Assembly: GCA_002118135.1 (NCBI GenBank)
Contig: BDIU01000437.1
Coordinates: 1 to 25,317 of the forward strand
From: Trebouxia sp. TZW2008
Taxonomy: Eukaryota; Chlorophyta; Trebouxiophyceae; Trebouxiales; Trebouxiaceae
Direction of reading: 5' to 3'
DNA length: 25,317 nt
The notes beneath the pieces were generated by a model. It saw only the letters and a program-made list of their open reading frames with translations. It did not search any database and was not told where the DNA came from. Both the position numbers and the translations under genes were made by a program. Positions 10,001 to 20,258 of the stretch are shown piece after piece. Position 1 is the stretch's first letter, and each line of letters opens with the position of its first letter.

Positions 10001-13000
10001 GCTTGTCATGCTGTGGCCTTGTGCTTGTCTGATAGCAGTGGCAGGTTGGCAACTAGCTGCAGCATGTCAAGAGGCATCTGCCCTATTGTGACAGCCACTA
10101 CAAGGCCACCACCAAAGCTACCAAGTTGATCGTCAGCTGAAACTGCAGCATAGGTGATCATTGCTCACCAGCTGAGTCCAACCTCATCTTGCAATGCAAC
10201 AGTCATTATTTCAGGGCTGAGTCGGTAGACAATTGCAGCAACAGCGCTGCAGCCTGCAACATACTTGATAGCAGCTTTGCTGTGTGTGAATGTCTAGCTG
10301 TGTCCAAAGCAGCTGCAATCTTCCTGCTGCAGTTGATTAACATGCGTTTCACAAAAGTCACACAAGCAGCAATGCTGCCAAATATTATGCAAAGCAATTC
10401 TCAGCAATTGCATCAACGCATGAGAAACCCTACTGAGGTCTCTCTGTACAAGCACAAACCTGATTGTACATGCCAAAACAGGCAGAGCCAGCTACAGCAG
10501 GCAAACAGTACAAGCTGGAAAGCCAAGCTGCAGAAAACTTCTAAGATGTGAGAACACACAGAGACCACAAACACAAACCTCGACACAGTCACACATCAGC
10601 ATACAATACCAGCTACAGCAGTCAGACAATGCAATTTGCAAAGCAACCTGCAGGAACTTTCTGAGGGTGGGGACGACACCGCAGCCCCAAGACACCGACT
10701 TGACAATGCTGCTGAAATTGTCATCCAAAATCACATCTTCAGCAGCTACAGCAGGCAAAAACTAGAAATTGGAGGACCGACCTGCAGAAACTTTCTGAGG
10801 TTGGAGAACACACAGCGGCCCCAAGACACCGATTTGACAATACTGCTGAAGTTATCATCCAGGATCACGATGTCAGCAGCCTCCTTGGCAACTTCTGTGC
10901 CAGCTATGCCCATTGCTAATCCCACATCAGATTCCTTCAGTGCGGGTGCGTCATTTGTGCCATCACCGGTGACTGCAACCACCTCGCCATTCTTCTTCAG
11001 CAGCTTGACCAGATCGTACTTGTCACTTGGTGAGCTGCGAGCCAAGACCTGCAAGAATGCACAAGCACGCCTTGTCTTGACTGATCAGACAATACTTCAG
11101 GGGCATGATGTGTATATAATAATGTAGTGCAGTACAAGCAGTAGCTTTCAAGTTCATATTCCACTCTAGAAGCCCACTAGGCAGTATGCGTCCACCCATG
11201 CCAAGCTTTGTGTGCAGCACTGTGTTTGACATTGCCTGACAGCAGGACTGAGCTACACTAACATGCTGCAGAACTTGGGTCCCTTTAGACCCATCCCTCC
11301 CTCAAACAGGATGTACCGCATGCTTCTCATTGCAGTGTCTTTCCAACAAAAGTGTTGTACAGTAAGTGAGTTCATAATGCGGAATTCATACCAAGACTGT
11401 ACCTGTAGGCGTGGCAGCAATTTGAGAATCTCATCCTGAGGCATGCTGCGGAACTTGGGCCCCTCAAGAGCCACCCCTCCCTCAGTCAGGATGCCGCACT
11501 CCTTAGCAATGTGGCGAGCGGTGTGAATGTTGTCTCCTGTGACCATGCGCACTAGGATGCCGGCATTGTGGCAGGTCTTCACTGCGTCAGGCACCTCCTT
11601 ACGCACTGGGTCCTGCATACAGAGAACACTGTTTTGAGAGTGTGCCCAGTGACTCTAAGCAAAAGCAGTGCAGATAGAGTTATGCACTTTGGCAGGCAGT
11701 GTGAATGTTGTCGCCCGTGACCATGCGCACCAGGATGCCAGCATTGCGGCAGGTCTTCACTGCGTCAGGCACCTCCTTACGCACTGGGTCCTGCATACAG
11801 AGAACACTGTTTTGAGACTGTGCTCATTGACCCTGAGCCAAAGCAATGCAGTCAGTATTGAGCAATTTGGCAGACAGTTGTGGATCTTGTTGCCCATGAC
11901 CACGCGCACCAGGATGCCGGCATTGTGGCAGGACTCCACTGCCTCCGGCACCTCTTTACGCACTGGGTTCTGCACGCAGTGATCTTATTGTCAAATTTGT
12001 TCTCAACACTGCGACAGTAAGCTTGCAAAGCTTTAAAATTGCATTGTGTGCCCATTCGGCACTGCATAATCTTTGACGTGCAGTCAATGCTTTGAAACGA
12101 CCTGCAATGCAGGGCAGTCCTGAATGTTGTGCACATCTTATCAAGACGCTCTGATTTTGACTGCAGTTTACATCCAAGAACACACCTTGATGCCAACAAT
12201 GCAGCAAGCTGTGAGGTCCTCGTCCGGTGAGTCTTCAGGCACTTCAGCATCACTATCTGAGCTGTAGTTTCTGTACGCAAGGCACAATGTGCGCAGCCCC
12301 TTGTCTGCCATTCTGCTGATGGCATCACCCAACTCCTGCCTCTTCTGCTCAGTCACCTCGGATGTGCTGCCATCTGTTTCAATGTAATGGGTGCACTTGT
12401 CCAACACCATCTCAGCTGCTCCCTGTTACAACCACTGAGAAAGTGAGCCTGCTGACTTGCAAAGGGTATTGGAGGGCTCTGACAACACCAAGCTGGACTG
12501 GTGCAATGCATGTGCAGCAGCAGGGTTGGGGACTGACACAAGTCATAATCATGAGCCATGGCATGTAGCAAAATTGTTGACACAAGAGAGTACAGAGACA
12601 CTGCATTGGACTTAGCACCATGAGGGGAGCTGGGATATGGGCGTATCAAGTGAGTGACCATACAGCTGAGCAACATGACCTACAGGCTCAAAATCAAATC
12701 AAGGGGACAAACTAACCTTGTTGTACAAGCGCAGGCCGCTTGAAGTCTTAAGCATGACACTGGCCATCTTCCTCTGGGATGAGAAGCCATATAGCTGAGC
12801 AACGTTCTCATGATGGCTGGAGCGCACAGTCTTGTAGTTTCGGCCCCACTTACGCAACAGGATCAGTAGTGCACCTTCTGTGCGGTTGCCCACCAGATCA
12901 ATTGAACCATCATCCTGCTCGATCAGAAAGGCCTGCAGTGTGCACACCAGTATGCTCAGCTTAAGGAATGTGACAAACAAGATTTTGAGGGTGCCTGCAA

Positions 13001-16000
13001 CGCACGGTCTTGTAGCTTCGGCCCCATTTGCGCAGCAGGATGAGCAGTGCGCCTTCTGTGCGGTGGCCTACCAGGTGAGTTGGCCCAAAGGCTTGCAGCG
13101 CTGGAACCACTAATGTTGTGTAAACTACCTCCACAAGCACGGCAATGTGCATTGCCTGCTAACCAGCAGCAGGATGCAGACTTCAGCGGGGCAGCCCACC
13201 TTCTAATCACATTTGAACAGCAGACCTGCCATTAGAAACTCGGCAAACATAGACAACACACTCACAGCAGGCAACAAGACATGCTGAGTATTCAAATGGG
13301 CTGCTGACCTCAGAGTCCATGGCTATGTCTGGATCCACAAATACCACGTCGGCAAGCCTTGTTGACTTGCTTGTTAGGACGACCCAAAGGTCAGGCAAGA
13401 TCTGAGAAATGCAGGTAACAGGGCAGGCTGGGCACCCAGGTGGGCTGCTGACACCAAACTTCGTGGCTATGTTGAGCTCCTGATCCAGCAACAAGTTGCA
13501 GCAATAGCTACAACTCGTGTTGACTGCCATAAGCAAAACAACCAAAAGGTGAAGCAACTCCTGAGGAAGATGAGGAAACATGGGCAACTGACCTTGGAGT
13601 TCATGGATATGTTGAGCTCCAGGTGTTCTCTGACAGGCTCAGGAAGGTCAAGCATGTCAGGCACCTTGTCTGTATATGTGGTGCCCGCAAACCAGCCCTC
13701 CACCACCGTCATCCTGTTCTCCGTCAGAGTCCCTGTCTGCACAAACAGGAAAAATGTTACAGCTCCTGTCTGCACCTGTAAAGACAGTGTTTTGTGAAAT
13801 GCCCTTGCCCTCGTCTACTGTCATTCTGTTCTCTGTCTATGTCCCTGTCTGCACGCAGACTGAGGGATCCTCACAACAACTGCCTTCCTCCACATGGGGT
13901 GTCACATGGAGTGCTCTGTACCCATGTCAGCCGAAACAACATGGACATCATATCCTCATCTCTCAAGATGACCAAGATTGCAAAGGTGTTCTGGTCATGA
14001 ACACCTTGTCTGAGCATATCGCTGTGGCTCCATCCATGGTCTCACAGGCAGCCAGAACTCTCACAAAGTTGTTGTCCTTCATCATTTTGCGCAGGCTGTA
14101 AGCCAGGGGGATTGGTTACAGCCAAAAGTCAGCCACAGGTAAACCATCAGGCACTGTCATACCCTTGTATCATTCTAGCTGTCTCGTGACCAGTGCCATC
14201 AGATGACAGGGCGACTTGCCAAGTCAACTAAGCATGATGCTTGACTTGTCTGAGCATATTGCTGTAGCTCCGCCCATGGTATCATACGCAGCCAGCACTC
14301 TGACAAAGTTGTTGCCTTTCATCATTTTGCGCAGGCTGTAGGCCATGGAAGACCCTGACAGAACCAATGGCAGGTTTACTGTAATACCAACAGTGTGTAC
14401 CTTGTCTGAGCAGATGGCTGTGGCTCCGCCCATGGTCTCGCATGCAGCCAGAACTCTGACAAAGTTGTTGTCCTTCATCATTTTGCGTAGGCTGTAAGCC
14501 AGGGAGATGGTGACAGCTAGAGGTAGGCCCTCGGGCACCGCTACCACCACAATGGTGACTGCGAAGATGAAGAAGTTGAGGGGGCCATCCACAATCTCTG
14601 AGACAGGGAAGCCCCTGTTTTCTACCATCCACCTGCGCAATCAACACAGTGCATCAATGATTTGAGCCGTATTGGTGCACGAGCAAACTTGAAACAGCAG
14701 CGCCAGAAAATTCAGGGCGTGCTTGTTCTGCCCTCTACCACAGCATTATCGTCATTGCCGTCAGCATACATGCTAGTGAGTCCAAGCAGCATTCATGTGG
14801 GGTTCAGAATGCAGGAGTGAATACCAATTGCAGCTGATCAATAAGAATGCCCTGATACTACCCCTACATTTAGGAGTCTGCTGTAGTCATACAGTAGTCA
14901 TACCTGATCATGAGGACAATAAAACATAGCACCCCCACAGCCAGCCCTAGCTTGCCAATGGCACCTGCCAGAGAAGCTAAGCTGCCTTGCAGAGGAGTGT
15001 CAGCGGATTCACTACGCACCAGCGCCATTGTCTTGCCCCACTCGCTGTTCTCACCAACTGCTGTCACCAAAACGCTGCCGCTGCCCTCTGTGACCTGCAG
15101 TGCAAAGTATTTTGCAATGGCGCGCATATCTTGCAGGACACAACTGGCGACTGGGGTGCAAATGGTCTCTGCTGCAAGCTGTCTCCGACGGCTGTCGCCA
15201 AGACACTGCCACTGCCGTCTGTGACCTGCAATTTGCGTCATGAGCGTTAGCAGACCCACTGCGCAGCAAGGCCATCGTCTTGCCCCACTCACTGCTCTCC
15301 CTACCTGCTGTTACCAAAACGCTGCCGCTGCCCTTTGTGACCTGCAAAATTCAAAGTTTGTGTGATGATGTGCCCTTTCTGCAGAGAGAGAGTGTGACTA
15401 CTTTGCTTGCAAATGGTGTGTGCAGCATGCTGCATGCTGTTGCAAGCTTGCTGCTTTATGTTCTGCTTGATGCTTGCTGCTGACTGTCTTGGGCTGGCTG
15501 CTTGGTCTTGCTGCATGCTTGTTGCGTTTGCTGTATGCTAAGGCAAGCTTGCTACTTTGTGTTCTGCTTTTTGCTTGCTGTTGCCTGGTTCAGGCTCGCT
15601 GCTTTGTTTTGCGGTATGCTGGTGAAGCTTGTTGTGAGTGCATGTCTATTGTATGCTGAGCAACACTGCCTGCTTGGTATGTATTGACCCCTGAGCAAGG
15701 CTTGCTGCCTGGTGATGTCTGATGCGCATTGATACAGATTGCCTGATGCTGAATGCTTGCTGTCAAGCCGACTGCTGACTGTTAGATTTGTACAAGTACA
15801 TGCAAGGGACAGGCTCTACGGTAAGCATGCGCTGGTTGGATGCAAAGACTGCAAGCAACATCACATGCTGCATGTCCTCTGCTGGAGTTTGCAAAGCAAG
15901 GGTTTCTGATGTGCTTAGTTCAGCTTCAGATGACAAAATTGCTGCGCTGGGCTGGGCTGCGCTGCTGAGGTGACAGTGACGTAGAAAGGGAGGTGTGCCA

Positions 16001-17869
16001 GTGCAAGCCATTAATAATGCAACTGCATCTAAATCAGCATCTGACTTCAGCCCCACAAGGCATGGGGAATGACTGCTTTGACATAGCATGCAACGACACA
16101 GCAGTGACTGTGGCAATCTGCCCATACTTCCATGCAAAATACTGAAGTCACCTTGGAAGCGGTATGCAAGAGAACAGTGTTTGTGGCAGTCTATCCAAAA
16201 CTCACCTCTGATCCAGACATGCACCAGATGTCATCTTCTCCTTTTTGCACAGGTTCTGTTTCTCCCGTCAATGGCGCCTCATCTACCACAAGGTTGAAGC
16301 CTTTGGCTACAATGCCATCAGCAACAACCTTGTCACCAGTGTCTAGCAGCAGCAAATCTCCGACCACAATCTCTGTATTCTCAACAAGGATCTGTTCCCC
16401 ATCTCGGATGACTTTCACTTCAAGCTTGTCCTTCTGAGCATTCAGCTTTTTGAACTGCTTGTCTTTCTGGTAATCATTGCCAGCCCCTGCAGTATGGGCA
16501 TAATACTGTTTTGGAGGTCTTTCTGTGCCTGACTAACAAACAAGCCACAGAGACAAGCCTTCAAAATACAGTCAAAGGAAGGCGCAGAGGTGTCCAAGGC
16601 AGGCACATATTCATGGCATATGCAATTTGACAACAGCGTGCTTGGATCACATGCAGCTGGTGGAGATGTTTGCAGATCACGCAGGCAGGTGACAGAAGCC
16701 TGGCTGATGAAAACTGGAAGCACCTCAAACCGCAACAGAACTCATTGAATCGCACAGACCTGCCTGGTATTGTCAAAACACTCAAAGCTTGCCCGGAGAC
16801 ATCAGATGCTGATACATATAGCTTGAATGTGTCCTGCCTCATGCATGTATAACAGACCTGATCTTGCATGCTCACAGTCAATTCCCCTATAAGACTGCCT
16901 CACACACGTGATGCTGATGTATGTAGCTTGAATGACTGTGTCATGCATACATCACAGACGTAGTCATGCAAGCTTGCAAGTACGTTCCCTGCAATAATGC
17001 TTGTCAGTTGACAGATGCTGATGAACTATAGCTGAAATGCCTTTCCATGCAAATATCACAGACCTGGTCATGCGGGCATGCAATTGTCTTACCTACAACA
17101 CTGACCACCAAAATTGCAACCCAGATGGCAACACCCTCTGTCCAAGCTTTCTTGTCCCTTTGCTCTTTGATTGTGACCCCTAGGACTGTTGACACCTGTA
17201 CAACAATGCACGTACAGCTCCACACGAAACCTCGGCGGTACAATAATGTACATATTGTCCCCAGCCAGAACGCATCAGTCAGCCTCCAGCAAAACAAATC
17301 AAAGCAACGTCATGTCTCACCAATGCTGCTGCCATCAACAGAACCAGTGTGGGATCTTTCAGATTTTCTGCAAAGAGAGCTAGGAAAGCCTTTTGGGCCA
17401 CTTCTTTGAATGTATTGGCGCCAAAGAGCTTCCGTCGTCGCTCCACAGAGAAGTTGGCTGCGCCATGTGTGTCCAAGCCTGAGTTGATACTTGTTTTGAG
17501 TGCATTTTCAAGACCAGAAAGGCCGCCTAATTCTTCCAAACTGTCCTTGGTTTTATTCTGCAGGTTGGCACACAGGTTAAATGTGTCTATAGCTGCTTTC
17601 TTGACATGCATTGACACCTGCTGGCAGACTGCTTTGCTGACGAGCTGCAAGCGCACCTCTGCAAGGTTGCGAAGCTGGGACACGCTGACGCCAAAATCTT
17701 CGGGTGTCTCGTCTGGGTTCAAAAGCTGGTCGCTTTCATTTGTATCGCTAAAACTCCTCGTGAGTTGCCTCACTGAGCTTGTGACTTGCTGCATGACTGC
17801 GCGCAGGCTTGATGAACGTCCGAGCCTGCCAAAGTGATAACACCGCAGCTTTTTTATGCATGCGAGCAC
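7014..17869 (-). CDS. Type IIB (ACA/PMCA-type) Ca2+-transporting P-type ATPase, 15 exons
   Basis: Pumps Ca2+ out of the cytosol using ATP. Exons: 17869-17321, 17195-17093, 16486-16206, 15094-14904, 14632-14401, 13736-13593, 12932-12717, 12422-12186, 11612-11403, 11048-10782, 9956-9827, 9319-9204, 8863-8623, 8134-7914, 7484-7014. All introns are GT..AG; the phases sum to 1202 aa. Motifs: LTGETEPV (290-297, actuator), PEGLP (408-412, M4), CSDKTGTLTEN with phosphorylated Asp451 across the exon 5/6 junction, [10 protein letters not shown] (nucleotide pocket), KGAAE (572-576), MVTGDN (674-679), TGDGTNDAP (748-756), and VNLIMD in M6 with N844 and D848 as Ca2+ ligands. The basic, Ser-rich N-terminus (about 1-45) could be a plant-style calmodulin-binding autoinhibitor. 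A 105-aa tail follows M10. Odd features are a long Cys-rich M7-M8 loop and introns full of truncated exon copies. Confidence 0.95.
8172..8209 (-). repeat. Truncated, internally deleted copy of Ca2+-ATPase exon 14 head
   Basis: Just upstream of exon 14, CTGCAG is followed by a sequence reading like GETSLC joined directly to FEALFM. In the true exon GETPLC and FEALFM are about 35 residues apart, so the copy has lost the middle. One extra G at the start breaks the frame. Confidence 0.7.
8402..8523 (-). repeat. Decayed copy of Ca2+-ATPase exon 13 tail
   Basis: Inside intron 13 the minus strand reads [18 protein letters not shown] then PCLLGE, closely matching [18 protein letters not shown] and PCLLGQ of exon 13. 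The region of the original CCAG|GTAGGA donor has diverged. The copy is downstream of its source exon. Confidence 0.85.
9682..9785 (-). repeat. Decayed copy of Ca2+-ATPase exon 11 tail
   Basis: [10 protein letters not shown] in one frame and MDALADLAQ in another reproduce [10 protein letters not shown] and MDALAALG of exon 11, so at least one indel separates them. The donor CTAG|GTCAGT has become CTAGCTCAGG and is lost. The copy lies downstream of exon 11. Confidence 0.85.
10065..10142 (-). repeat. Frameshifted copy of Ca2+-ATPase exon 11 head with acceptor
   Basis: ATGCTGCAG then [13 protein letters not shown], identical in protein to the start of exon 11. A one-base deletion (CTTTGTAG to CTTGTAG) then breaks the frame, after which GQMPLDMLQ matches GEMPLNVLQ in the shifted frame. 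It lies 186 bp upstream of the true exon start. Confidence 0.9.
10528..10735 (-). repeat. Two successive copies of Ca2+-ATPase exon 10 tail
   Basis: Copy 1 (10735-10648) reads [18 protein letters not shown] then LRKFLQ and keeps a donor, CAG|GTTGCT. Copy 2 (about 10580-10528) keeps [11 protein letters not shown] but its donor is CAG|CTTGGC, so the GT is lost. With the true exon end at 10782 the spacings are 134 and 120 bp. A linker resembling CAGCTACAGCAGGCAAA (plus strand) recurs in each unit. Confidence 0.9.
11263..11330 (-). repeat. Decayed copy of Ca2+-ATPase exon 9 middle/tail
   Basis: [19 protein letters not shown] resembles [19 protein letters not shown] of exon 9. It lies downstream of the exon in intron 9 and shows no usable donor. 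Confidence 0.75.
11613..11990 (-). repeat. 178/179-bp tandem array copying Ca2+-ATPase exon 9 head and acceptor
   Basis: The true exon starts at 11612. Copies of its acceptor and head start at 11790 and 11969, giving near-equal periods of 178 and 179 bp. The 11790 copy runs [18 protein letters not shown] to GDNIHT with essentially one residue changed, and the intron before it also matches for about 65 bp. The 11969 copy is older ([18 protein letters not shown]). Both copies break off near the same point, after the GDNIHT/GNKIHN segment. Confidence 0.95.
12998..13099 (-). repeat. Internally deleted copy of Ca2+-ATPase exon 7 head
   Basis: QAF then [18 protein letters not shown] and RSYKTVR follow the start of exon 7 closely, but the IEQDDGSID part is replaced by a short stretch and the acceptor CTGCAGGCC has become CTGCAAGCC. 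It lies upstream of exon 7 in intron 6. Confidence 0.85.
13301..13482 (-). repeat. Two decayed copies of Ca2+-ATPase exon 6 tail and donor
   Basis: The exon end [14 protein letters not shown] recurs as a LNIATKF-like end (13482-13451) and as DIAMDSE|GTCAGC (13335-13301). Plus-strand marks beginning TGGGC recur at 13297, 13441 and 13581, spaced about 144 and 140 bp. The distal copy still has a plausible donor. Confidence 0.8.
13800..13848 (-). repeat. Decayed copy of Ca2+-ATPase exon 6 head with in-frame stop
   Basis: Acceptor CTGCGTGCAG is followed by ACAGGGACA, a TAG stop, then TENRMTV. This copies the [12 protein letters not shown] start that follows the phosphorylation site. It starts 112 bp upstream of the true exon and could not be translated usefully. 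Confidence 0.9.
14015..14347 (-). repeat. Two copies of Ca2+-ATPase exon 5 tail (phosphorylation-site exon)
   Basis: The end of exon 5, from YSLRKMMK to [10 protein letters not shown], recurs at 14347-14245 and 14123-14015. The first copy stays open but its donor has changed from GACAAG|GTACAC to GACAAGTCAAGC. The second keeps GACAAG|GTGTTC but has a one-base insertion at its start. Offsets from the true exon end are 156 and then 230 bp. Confidence 0.95.
15181..15341 (-). repeat. Two copies of Ca2+-ATPase exon 4 head and acceptor
   Basis: The true exon 4 starts at 15094 with [14 protein letters not shown]. Copies start at 15341 ([30 protein letters not shown], about 31 codons) and at 15225 ([15 protein letters not shown], about 15 codons). 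Each is preceded by a good TGCAG acceptor and lacks the rest of the exon. Spacings are 116 and 131 bp. Confidence 0.95.
15430..15720. repeat. Degenerate GCTTGCTG-rich tandem repeat in Ca2+-ATPase intron 3
   Basis: Two similar blocks start CAAGCTTGCT at 15443 and 15544, a period of about 101 bp, each followed by TTTxTGTTCTGCTT and TGCTTGCTG. Further GCTTGCTG and GCTTGTTG words continue to about 15720. Unlike the other arrays it does not obviously copy an exon. Confidence 0.7.
16805..17100 (-). repeat. Three-unit, about 105-bp tandem array at the exon 2 donor of the Ca2+-ATPase
   Basis: On the plus strand GATGCTGAT recurs at 16805, 16910 and 17014, followed by an ACAGACxTGxTCxTGCA block and then a diverged copy of the exon 2 donor context (CTTACCTACAA, GTTCCCTGCAA, ATTCCCCTATAA). 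Only the 17093 boundary has a good GT donor. The array therefore duplicates the first part of intron 2 with the last few exon bases. Confidence 0.75.
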
Positions 17870-20258
17870 TTCGGATGTTCTCCGCGCCGTACGGCTGCGG
17901 CAACGGAAAAGTTCATTGCGTCTCTATCTTTGCCAAGGTACACGCTGCACTACGGCATACATGACGGCGGAGTTCCGGAACGTGCAGTAAACTTATAGCG
18001 CTTCTTATGGCTCCGGTTTCAAAGCATTTACTAACAACGTTATGCCATCCCGCCCACGTGAGCAACTATGGCAATCTGGCGGCAAATCAGTCACAGATTG
18101 TGCGCAAAGCTGTGCAAAAGACTGCTCTGTCCTGCTTGTACGTGTTGAAGAGGCTCAATGCAATGCACATGCTACACGCATGTCCAGGTCGCTGGTCGCT
18201 CAAGAATAGCCCCAACTGCATGCAGCTTGTTGGCTTAATCAGTGGATCGAGCCAGGGCTTCGTACGGTTCCAAGCGGCTCTGAGTTGAAGGCCAATGCCA
18301 GCATCAAGGACATGCCACTGCTTCTTGTTGCATCGCACCGTCAAGTTCAGTCTGTGGCACGGATGTGAAGTTTGTATGACCTAACAATCTGGCTTATTCG
18401 GCACCGGTCGCTGTCAGCTTCTCGACCGAGCTAGCGTCATGCACACTGCCAGATCGTGTCAGGCAATGTAAATTTCGCTTGCATCGTGAGCAGCCGCTGC
18501 GGCACAAGGCAACTCGATCAAGGTGCATCAGAGTTAGTGTTTGTGCGTGTATTCTTTTGCCTTTGTCTGTGGGTTGTGACGCATTACCAATCATCATTAA
18601 TGCAAAGTGTGCAAACGTGCTACCCTTGATTGTAGCAACTCTGAAGCCGTGGGTGCAAGTCATTATCAGAAGTTGAATATCTCAAATAGCTATGCTCAAT
18701 TACTGAAGTCTTGAAGTGTTGTGAAGCTAGTTGCCTTTGACAGAGTTTGGGCAGCGTTTTTAGGACTGCACTCAAGGCTTGTTGACTAGGCAGCCCATTG
18801 CATACAGGACGTGAAAGAGAGGCCTGTGTGACAAGGCAAATTCTGACTGCTTGACTCCCTTGCACAGCTGGCTTGCCCAGCAACGCCTTGTGCCTACGCA
18901 GCACACAACGTTGTTACCAGCTGTTCACCCATCAACCAAGGCGTAATGGTGCAGTCAGTTGGACCCGCAAGCAAGTGGTGGCACTGTGGCGGCGCCAAAC
19001 AATGTCGCTAACTGCAGTGCTTTGGCAAATGCTGTGATGCTGATGACTTATTTTTGTGGACAGCGTATTTGATTTCTCCCAAAACCTGTTTGCAGGACTG
19101 TCCAGTGCATCCCAGCTTCTGGAGCAGGATTGAAACTGGGCGCAATTAACAGTCTGAAGCCGCGATTTTGCTACATGCTGTCGTCTAGATCTGTATGCAG
19201 AGCGACTGCCATTTAGTTGTGCCGAAAACTAATGATGTTGTATGTGGAGCCTGATATGGCTTTGACCCTGGCAACAGGCTGTTCAGGATCTAGCACTGCT
19301 GTGTTTGTGGGTTGTGTTTTGCTGGACAGTATGCGACAAAGGCAAGCTGATGCAATGGCCATTGTGATCCTTATTTAAGCTTGTGATGCTGAATAACGAA
19401 AAGTGTAAAGCTGTCAGGCGTCATGACAGGAGCAGAGGCTGCATAAAACGCAGCAACAAGCAGAAAGTTGACCTGTGAGGATTCAGCCCTTTGTCTTCGG
19501 CGTCTGTGACCGGTTAGCCTGAGAGCTTGCCAAGATTTCCTAGTCTAGACAGGAGGATCCAAATTACTTGCGCAAATCACAGAGTGTGCATGACAGGTGC
19601 ATGTGCATGCATATGTCATATGCATCTATAGCTGGCGCAAAGCCTCACAAGAGCTGCTTTGCATGAATACCTCAACGTCAGAGCAGGAAAGGAGTGCGAA
19701 GAAGAACGAAACGCTGCTGCAGCTGTTAAGCTTCATATCCCACGTGTGCGGCGTTATTCGTAATCTTAGCTAATCGCAACACGATTGAAAAATCGCTTGG
19801 GACAGATTTGCCTCTTCGAGGGGTCCATGTCCAACTAGCACACTGCACTGCTCTGAACGAAGCCAACACAGCGGCGCACAGCAAAGAGTATTGCCAGGGA
19901 CACGATCTAAGCAATACGAGCGTCATCGCGGGCAGCTGCGGTCAAGGGGTCAACAGTTCGATCTTATTGACTGTACCACAGCGAACGGGCCGGCGCAGGT
20001 AAACAAGCTCTCCCGAATGCGCAAAACAAGTGCAAACTCTTCGTGCATTACCAACATCCGCGAATCGAAGCATTGCTCCCGAATGCACCGACGCAGCAAT
20101 GCTTACGGCCGCACCCTGCCAACGCACCCGCTTGCTTCCGCTTCATGACATGATCGACACCTGCCGTTTCACCCCAAAATCACTTCTGTTGAGGAACGTG
20201 TCGCTGCTGCAGGGAACACAGGCGAAGTCCGTTTGCTTTATCAGGTCGCGGACCGAAG
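17870..20258. other. 2.4-kb divergent intergenic region, no recognised gene
   Basis: It lies between the Ca2+-ATPase (minus) and the phosphorylase-like gene (plus), so it should contain both promoters. I inspected both strands and found no peptide resembling a known family, no exon chain with matching phases, and no tRNA or rRNA. A CACGTG palindrome at 18055-18060 is about 190 bp upstream of the Ca2+-ATPase ATG, but this is weak evidence of a site. A non-coding RNA or an unrecognised short gene cannot be excluded. Confidence 0.55.

Noticed and set aside
10528..15341. Exon copies as mutually exclusive alternative exons of the Ca2+-ATPase
   Set aside because: Each lacks one splice site or half the exon, or has a frameshift or stop, so none can replace its source exon. 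Rare cryptic use cannot be excluded.
18055..18060. CACGTG G-box-like site upstream of the Ca2+-ATPase, also at 19741-19746
   Set aside because: A six-base palindrome is expected by chance several times in 25 kb, and it also occurs inside genes here.
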